64,000 bases of DNA, from positions 1-64,000 of the forward strand of contig NZ_JAJQRC010000003.1 in NCBI RefSeq assembly GCF_046533115.1. Direction: 5' to 3'. The notes beneath the pieces were generated by a model. It had not been told where the DNA came from and did not search any database. It worked only from the letters and a program-made list of their open reading frames with translations. Source of the stretch: JAIRMO01 sp046533115 (GTDB taxonomy: Bacteria; Spirochaetota; Spirochaetia; Treponematales; Breznakiellaceae). This document shows, in pieces, positions 59,799-64,000 of this stretch. The translations under genes and the position numbers were made by a program. Each line of letters starts with the position of its first letter. Position 1 is the stretch's first letter.

Positions 59799-60251
59799 AT
59801 GAATTTAGGATTGATAGGCGCAGGACTGGTGATGGGTCTTTCCGCCGTAGGTTCGGCAATCGGTATCGGTATCGCGGGTCAGGCAGTTATCGGTGCTTGG
59901 AAAAAATGTTATATCGCCAATAAGCCCGCGCCTATGACCCTGCTTGCCTTCGGTGGAGCTCCCTTAACCCAGACCTTCTACGGTTATATTTTGGGCTTTC
60001 TCTTTATGAAACCCGCGGCCCTGGCGGTGGTGAATGATCCCCAGCGGGGTTCCCTTTTCCTGGGTATCGGTATTGCCTCGGGACTTGCCATAGCCTTTTC
60101 CGCCATTGCCCAGGGCAAAGCGGGTGCCGCCGGAGCGGACGCCACCGGTGAAACCGGCAAGGGTTTTGTCAATTACATGATGATCGTGGGTATCTGCGAG
60201 ACCGTCGCTATCTTTGCGATGGTACTTTCCATGATAAGCCTAAGCCTGTAA
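59799..60251 (+). CDS. atpK: V-type ATP synthase proteolipid subunit K (c)
   Basis: The rotor-ring subunit has 150 residues and four membrane helices, a duplicated hairpin. The ion-binding glutamate E134 is in the last helix (GICETVAIF), while the first hairpin has lost its carboxylate, as in Enterococcus hirae NtpK. T57-Q58 (APLTQTFYG) and Q105 (SAIAQGKAG) match the other Na+ ligands of NtpK (T64, Q65, Q110), so sodium coupling is likely. The gene ends 5 bases before ispG. Confidence 0.95.
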   Translation: MNLGLIGAGLVMGLSAVGSAIGIGIAGQAVIGAWKKCYIANKPAPMTLLAFGGAPLTQTFYGYILGFLFMKPAALAVVNDPQRGSLFLGIGIASGLAIAFSAIAQGKAGAAGADATGETGKGFVNYMMIVGICETVAIFAMVLSMISLSL

Positions 60252-60256
60252 TTTTT

Positions 60257-61384
60257 TTGAGGCAAAGAAGTCTTCTACGGATCGGCGGTTTTGATCATGT
60301 CGAACCCGTCCTGATTGGGGGCGATCATCCTGTGGTTATTCAGACCATGTGGAAGGATCGCCTTTCTTTTTCAGATCTTACGGGGGAGGCCGGCAGGGCC
60401 CTGGTCGAGCGGATAGATCGGCTTAAAGCCATGGGCTGCGGTTTACTCCGTTTCGCGGTTCCCGATTTGGAGGCCGCCGAGGTTTTAGGTGCCCTGGCCC
60501 GGGAAGTGTCCATGCCCCTGGTGGCGGACATTCATTTTGATTATAAAATTGCCCTCCGCTGCCTGGATTATCCCATCGCGAAAATCAGGATTAACCCCGG
60601 GAATATCGGAAGTAAAGAAAAGGTACAAGAGATCCTCACCAAGGCCGCGGGCCGGAAGATACCCATCCGGATTGGGGTTAACGCCGGCAGTCTTCCCCAG
60701 GATCTGCGGCGTTCCGTTGATGAGGGCCGCCTGGATCGGGCGGAAGCGCTGGTGGCGGCGGCGGAACGGGAATTGGCTATATTTCGGGAATTTAACTTTA
60801 AAAACGTCCTGGTTTCTCTAAAAGCCTCCACAATTGCCGATACTATAAAGGCGAACCGGATCTTGGCATCCCGGACCGGCCTGCCGATCCATATCGGGGT
60901 TACCGAAGCGGGTCCCCTTGTTGCCGGGGTGGTACGGAATACGGCGGCCCTGGTGGTCCTCCTGTCCGAGGGGATAGGGGATACCATCCGGGTTTCCCTT
61001 TCCGATTCTATTGAAAATGAGGTAATCGCCGGCAGGGAAATCCTGGGGGCGGTGGCGGATAGTACCGGGGACGAGGAAAGGCGCCGGGGGGTGGTGCTGA
61101 TTTCCTGCCCCCGGTGCGGCAGGAATAGTTTTGATACCCATGGGTTTACCGAACGGTGGCTCCCCCGGCTGTACTCCCTGGACAAAAACATCACCGTGGC
61201 GGTGATGGGTTGTGCGGTAAACGGCCCCGGTGAGGCCCGTCACGCGGACCTGGGCATTACCGGCGCGGGAAATCAGGTGCTGCTTTTCCGGCACGGCAAG
61301 GTGATACGGACCATAAGTGCCGCTTCCGGGGACCTGGAAATTTTGGCGGACAGCGCCTTCGGGGAGGCCCTGGAGGAACTGTAG
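60257..61384 (+). CDS. ispG: 4-hydroxy-3-methylbut-2-enyl diphosphate synthase IspG
   Basis: IspG (GcpE) reduces methylerythritol cyclodiphosphate in the MEP isoprenoid pathway with a 4Fe-4S cluster. The 375-residue protein has PLVADIHFDYKIAL, KIRINPGNIGS, IPIRIGVNAGSL, HIGVTEAG and LLSEGIGDTIRVSLS. Cluster ligands are C284, C287 and C319 with E326 (SCPRCGR, GCAVNGPGEA). The N-terminal VQSMT motif common to the family reads VIQTMWKD. The only early start codon is TTG at 60257, five bases after atpK, so the exact start is uncertain. It appears to be the last gene of the V-ATPase transcript. Confidence 0.92.
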   Translation: MRQRSLLRIGGFDHVEPVLIGGDHPVVIQTMWKDRLSFSDLTGEAGRALVERIDRLKAMGCGLLRFAVPDLEAAEVLGALAREVSMPLVADIHFDYKIALRCLDYPIAKIRINPGNIGSKEKVQEILTKAAGRKIPIRIGVNAGSLPQDLRRSVDEGRLDRAEALVAAAERELAIFREFNFKNVLVSLKASTIADTIKANRILASRTGLPIHIGVTEAGPLVAGVVRNTAALVVLLSEGIGDTIRVSLSDSIENEVIAGREILGAVADSTGDEERRRGVVLISCPRCGRNSFDTHGFTERWLPRLYSLDKNITVAVMGCAVNGPGEARHADLGITGAGNQVLLFRHGKVIRTISAASGDLEILADSAFGEALEEL

Positions 61385-61453
61385 GAAACCGGTAAAAAAC
61401 TGGAGTTTTCGCCGGTCCCTGGTAGAAATCCGCGAAGGCGGTGAGCCCGGACT

Positions 61454-61481
61454 TTGCAAATTTTTTTCCGAACCATAAAAT
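61454..61481 (+). promoter_or_regulatory. Promoter of the outer-membrane protein gene
   Basis: TTGCAA (61454-61459), 16 bases and TAAAAT (61476-61481) form a good promoter just before the GAGGAG and ATG of the next gene. This gives a leader of only about 15 bases. Confidence 0.6.
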
Positions 61482-61503
61482 TTAAAAAATGAGGAGCTTT
61501 ATT

Positions 61504-62025
61504 ATGAAAAAAGTTTTGATCTGTGCATTGCTTTTGTTTCTGACCCTTACGGCGGGAACATTTGCGGATCATCCTAGCGGTACGGGGATCGGTCTTGATT
61601 TCCGTTATGGCGTGACCGGTGGCTTTGGGCCCGCGTTGTCCCTTAAACTACCGGTGGTACCGGTGTATTGGGGTATCGGGTTGGGGATTGATAGGAACTG
61701 GTTCGGTCTTAATGTGACGGGGGACTATTATTTTATCGATAAAGTCCTGGTTCCGGAAATTAATCTTGGCTGGTATCTGGGGCTCGGCGGGTATACCGGC
61801 TTGTGGATTTGGCAGGATAATTACCATCCTGCCTGGGCCAAGGACGATGACCTTGATATGTCTTTAACCATGGGCCTCCGCTTTCCCATCGGCCTTTCCT
61901 GGCAGCCCCTGGATTTTCTGGAGGTGTTTATGGATGTTGCCCCCAGTCTGGGGCTCTGGGTAATCCCGTTTCGGTTCCCCGATTGGGATGTCAACTTTGA
62001 TTTAGGCGTCCGTTTTTGGATCTAG
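61504..62025 (+). CDS. Probable outer-membrane beta-barrel protein
   Basis: I chose the ATG at 61504, with GAGGAG seven bases upstream. It starts a standard signal peptide (MKKVLICALLLFLTLTAGTF, then ADHP). The 173-residue protein alternates aromatic and polar residues with frequent Gly (GIGLDFRYGVTGGFGPALSL, then KLPVVPVYWGIGLGIDRNWF) and has a terminal aromatic pair (VRFWI). This is the pattern of a small eight-strand barrel. The family is not recognised. It has its own promoter and stands apart from ispG. Confidence 0.72.
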   Translation: MKKVLICALLLFLTLTAGTFADHPSGTGIGLDFRYGVTGGFGPALSLKLPVVPVYWGIGLGIDRNWFGLNVTGDYYFIDKVLVPEINLGWYLGLGGYTGLWIWQDNYHPAWAKDDDLDMSLTMGLRFPIGLSWQPLDFLEVFMDVAPSLGLWVIPFRFPDWDVNFDLGVRFWI

Positions 62026-62093
62026 CGGCGCTTTTTTAGGCCGCTTGTAACCTAGCGCGTCCCGCGGTATTTTGGTTTAAAGAGGAAGGTAGG

Positions 62094-63224
62094 GTGAGAA
62101 AAAACAGATTTTTTTTCCTTGGTTTTTTTGTTTTTATTACCGTTTTCGCTTTTGCCCAGATACCGTCGGAGAAGCCCTATTGGTTTACCCTGGAGCAGGG
62201 GAAACTTTTGTTTAGAACCGGTCAATACGGGGATGCCCTTCTTGCCTTTGAAGACGCCCGGGAACAGCGGAAGACCCTGTACACCCAAATGGAACGTTCT
62301 TTTATAACCCTCCTGTCAATTCCGGAGGTACGCCGCCTGGGGGATTCCCTGCCCCTGGTGGAAACCTACATACGGGATCAGCGGCAGGAAAGCGCCGCGG
62401 CGGTTCTGCGGGAGCTTTATTACCGGGTCCCCAAGGCATCGCTGGAGGGGTCGGCCAGGACGGCTCTGGAACAGCTCGGGCGTTTAAAAAACTACCCCGA
62501 GGCGGAATACTGGATTGGGGAAACGTACCGGGTCGAGGGGGAGTTAGGGATAGCCCTCAAACAATATCAAAAGGCCTATGACCAACGGGAATTTCTGGAA
62601 AATTCGGGGTTTGAACGGGAAATCTTATATAAAATTGTTGATATTCACCGGCTCCGGCAGGAATACCCGGAGATGGAAAAGTGGCTCCTGGAAATTCTGA
62701 AACAAGACCTGCTCTGGTCCGAAGATTCGGGGATGTTCGCGAAAAACGCCCTGTTCAGAATCATAGAAAACGACGGGATAAACCGGTTTTTAACCCTCTA
62801 CCGGTATAATAACGGTTCCGTTGAAAAGGCCCACCGGCTTTTGGGGCTTTATTATTATGCCTCGGGACGACACAGCCGGGCCACGGAACACCTCTTATAC
62901 GCCTTTCTTATTCAGAACAGTATCATTATCGAGGAGATCCTCCGGAATAAATTTGATTTTGTCTTTACCAATTTAGAAAATCTTCGGAATGAAATTATCC
63001 AGAGGCCGGTATTACGGGCTTATATCGAAGAAGTGGAATACTACAAAACCATGTATTACCTGGGTTCCGCCTTTTACGGCGCCGGAAAACCGGCGCCTGC
63101 CCGGGAATTTTGGACCTTTTTATCCCTTCAAAGCGGCGGCGGCTTTGCCGCGGGGGAATGGGGAGGGCGGGCCCGGGGGCAGCTCCGCAGTCCCTCCATG
63201 GATCCGGCGGTAGAATACCCCTAA
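62094..63224 (+). CDS. Exported TPR-type protein of unknown function
   Basis: Translation starts at GTG with AGGAAGG upstream. The 376-residue protein has a signal peptide (KNRFFFLGFFVFITVFAFAQ). Helix-pair repeats follow: YWFTLEQGKLLFRTGQYGDA, PEAEYWIGETYRVEGELGIA, AHRLLGLYYYASGRHSRATE and MYYLGSAFYGAGKPAPAREF. It should be periplasmic. It follows the outer-membrane protein gene by 68 bases, so an envelope function is likely. No catalytic motif is visible. Confidence 0.75.
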   Translation: MRKNRFFFLGFFVFITVFAFAQIPSEKPYWFTLEQGKLLFRTGQYGDALLAFEDAREQRKTLYTQMERSFITLLSIPEVRRLGDSLPLVETYIRDQRQESAAAVLRELYYRVPKASLEGSARTALEQLGRLKNYPEAEYWIGETYRVEGELGIALKQYQKAYDQREFLENSGFEREILYKIVDIHRLRQEYPEMEKWLLEILKQDLLWSEDSGMFAKNALFRIIENDGINRFLTLYRYNNGSVEKAHRLLGLYYYASGRHSRATEHLLYAFLIQNSIIIEEILRNKFDFVFTNLENLRNEIIQRPVLRAYIEEVEYYKTMYYLGSAFYGAGKPAPAREFWTFLSLQSGGGFAAGEWGGRARGQLRSPSMDPAVEYP

Positions 63225-63290
63225 ATTCGAATTTTTCCCAAAACGCCCGATAATCCCGGGTAAAAATACCGGCTTTGCCCCGGAATAAAC

Positions 63291-63319
63291 TTGTTCATAA
63301 ATGAAAAGTAGGATACATT
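63291..63319 (+). promoter_or_regulatory. Possible promoter of the last, partial gene
   Basis: TTGTTC (63291-63296), 17 bases and TACATT (63314-63319) resemble a sigma-70 promoter. The start of transcription would fall close to the ATG at 63326, so the message would have almost no leader. No good Shine-Dalgarno is seen. Both observations are tentative. Confidence 0.35.
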
Positions 63320-63325
63320 CATTAT

Positions 63326-64000
63326 ATGAATACGGTTGTTTTAAAAGCGGCGGACCTGGACGGGTTCCTTACCGATGCCGATAGGACTTCCATTGCCCGG
63401 ATGGATGAATTTTACCGTCACGTGATGACCTGTTTTACCCTGCTTTCCACCACCAGATCCGCCGCGGAACGGCGGCGGGAGGAGGATAAACTCATTGGAC
63501 TTTACAATGAGATGGGGAGCCTGATGCAGGAAATCTGCACGCAGGAGGCCGGTATCCACGTATATTCCTTCCGTACCCCCCAGGAGAGCCATGCCGAAGC
63601 GTCCCGGCTTATCGCCAAACTCCGGGACATCCGGACGGAGCGGGAGGAATTTGTTTATTATATTCAACGGGCCTACGAATTGCTTTTTAACCTGGCCTAC
63701 GGGGGAACCACCGGGACAAATAAAAATTATCTCATTGTAAAAACCCCGGTAACCATGCCGGTCCAAAACTATGCGGTTCATAAAATAACCAATATTGATG
63801 ATAAAATTGAAAATACCGTGATGTGTGTTATGCTCCGGGGGGCCCTATTACCCTCCATGATTATGTCCAAGGAAATTGAGGAATATTCCTCCCATGCCCA
63901 TGTAACCCCCTTTGCCCTGTTCAGGATTCGGCGGGATGATACAAAACATGAAAACGATATGGAGTATATCCTGGACCTGGATCGTTCCTTTTTTAATCCG
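63326..64000 (+). CDS. Unknown protein, cut by the window end
   Basis: I translated 225 codons from ATG 63326 to the last base without a stop. The protein starts MNTVVLKAADLDGFLTDADR. It has a helical first half with a charged STTRSAAERRREEDKLIGLY stretch. A mixed part follows with YLIVKTPVTMPVQNYAVHKI and then ENTVMCVMLRGALLPSMIMS. There is no signal peptide. I do not recognise the family. The remaining C-terminus lies outside the window. Confidence 0.75.
   Translation, partial: MNTVVLKAADLDGFLTDADRTSIARMDEFYRHVMTCFTLLSTTRSAAERRREEDKLIGLYNEMGSLMQEICTQEAGIHVYSFRTPQESHAEASRLIAKLRDIRTEREEFVYYIQRAYELLFNLAYGGTTGTNKNYLIVKTPVTMPVQNYAVHKITNIDDKIENTVMCVMLRGALLPSMIMSKEIEEYSSHAHVTPFALFRIRRDDTKHENDMEYILDLDRSFFNP

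Overview
The window is G+C-rich spirochaete DNA and most probably comes from a Treponema-lineage genome. The evidence is a cytoplasmic filament protein gene (cfpA), a pallilysin-like/vWFA gene pair, two FlaB-type core flagellins, a spirochaetal V-type ATPase operon (E, DUF2764, A, B, D, I, K), and several gene blocks that, from memory, follow Treponema pallidum gene order. The base composition and sugar genes fit a free-living or gut treponeme better than T. pallidum. That last point is inference.

Layout. 1-1.3 kb: a truncated IS4-type transposase, three stem-loops, tRNA-Arg(TCG), three tandem repeats carrying the tail of tRNA-His, and tRNA-His(GTG). 1.4-5.9 kb (+): flgN-like, flgK, flgL, fliW, csrA. 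15.4-5.9 kb (-): flaB, flaB, flaG, fliD, an unknown gene, a PilZ protein, a small unknown gene, tsaE, tsaB and an HD-GYP protein. 15.7-19.1 kb (-): a rhamnose block (AraC regulator, class II aldolase, rhaA). 19.2-24 kb (-): SGNH hydrolase, a RarA fusion, a lipoprotein and a probable outer-membrane protein. 24.3-27.4 kb (+): membrane protein, miaB, LapA-like, SPOR protein. 27.4-29.6 kb (-): pallilysin-like and vWFA proteins. 29.9-35.9 kb (+): cfpA, an unknown gene, ppdK. 35.9-39.6 kb (-): unknown gene, large TPR protein, pta. 39.8-42.2 kb (+): bactofilin, TPR protein, mtaB. 42.25-43.66 kb: an intact IS. Then tRNA-Lys(TTT), murG, cvpA, holB-like, an atoS/atoC-type two-component pair, a sugar isomerase-like gene, a J-domain gene (-), galM, the V-ATPase operon ending in ispG, and three envelope or unknown genes, the last cut by the window end.

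How the parts work together. The two flagellar blocks supply hook-junction proteins, cap and core filament, and also the FliW-CsrA switch. Both flagellin leaders carry a GGA-loop hairpin plus a GGA-containing Shine-Dalgarno, which is the expected target layout for CsrA. PilZ and HD-GYP genes tie the same cluster to cyclic-di-GMP. TsaB/TsaE make t6A on tRNA and MtaB thiomethylates t6A, so one modification pathway is represented at two places. The V-ATPase proteolipid has a Na+-site signature, and its operon carries ispG at its end.

The least expected signals are non-coding. They are a tRNA-tail tandem repeat array inside a tRNA operon, resembling the E. coli tyrT arrangement, and an interspersed multi-hairpin repeat family with five copies in 64 kb, one of them inside the V-ATPase operon.
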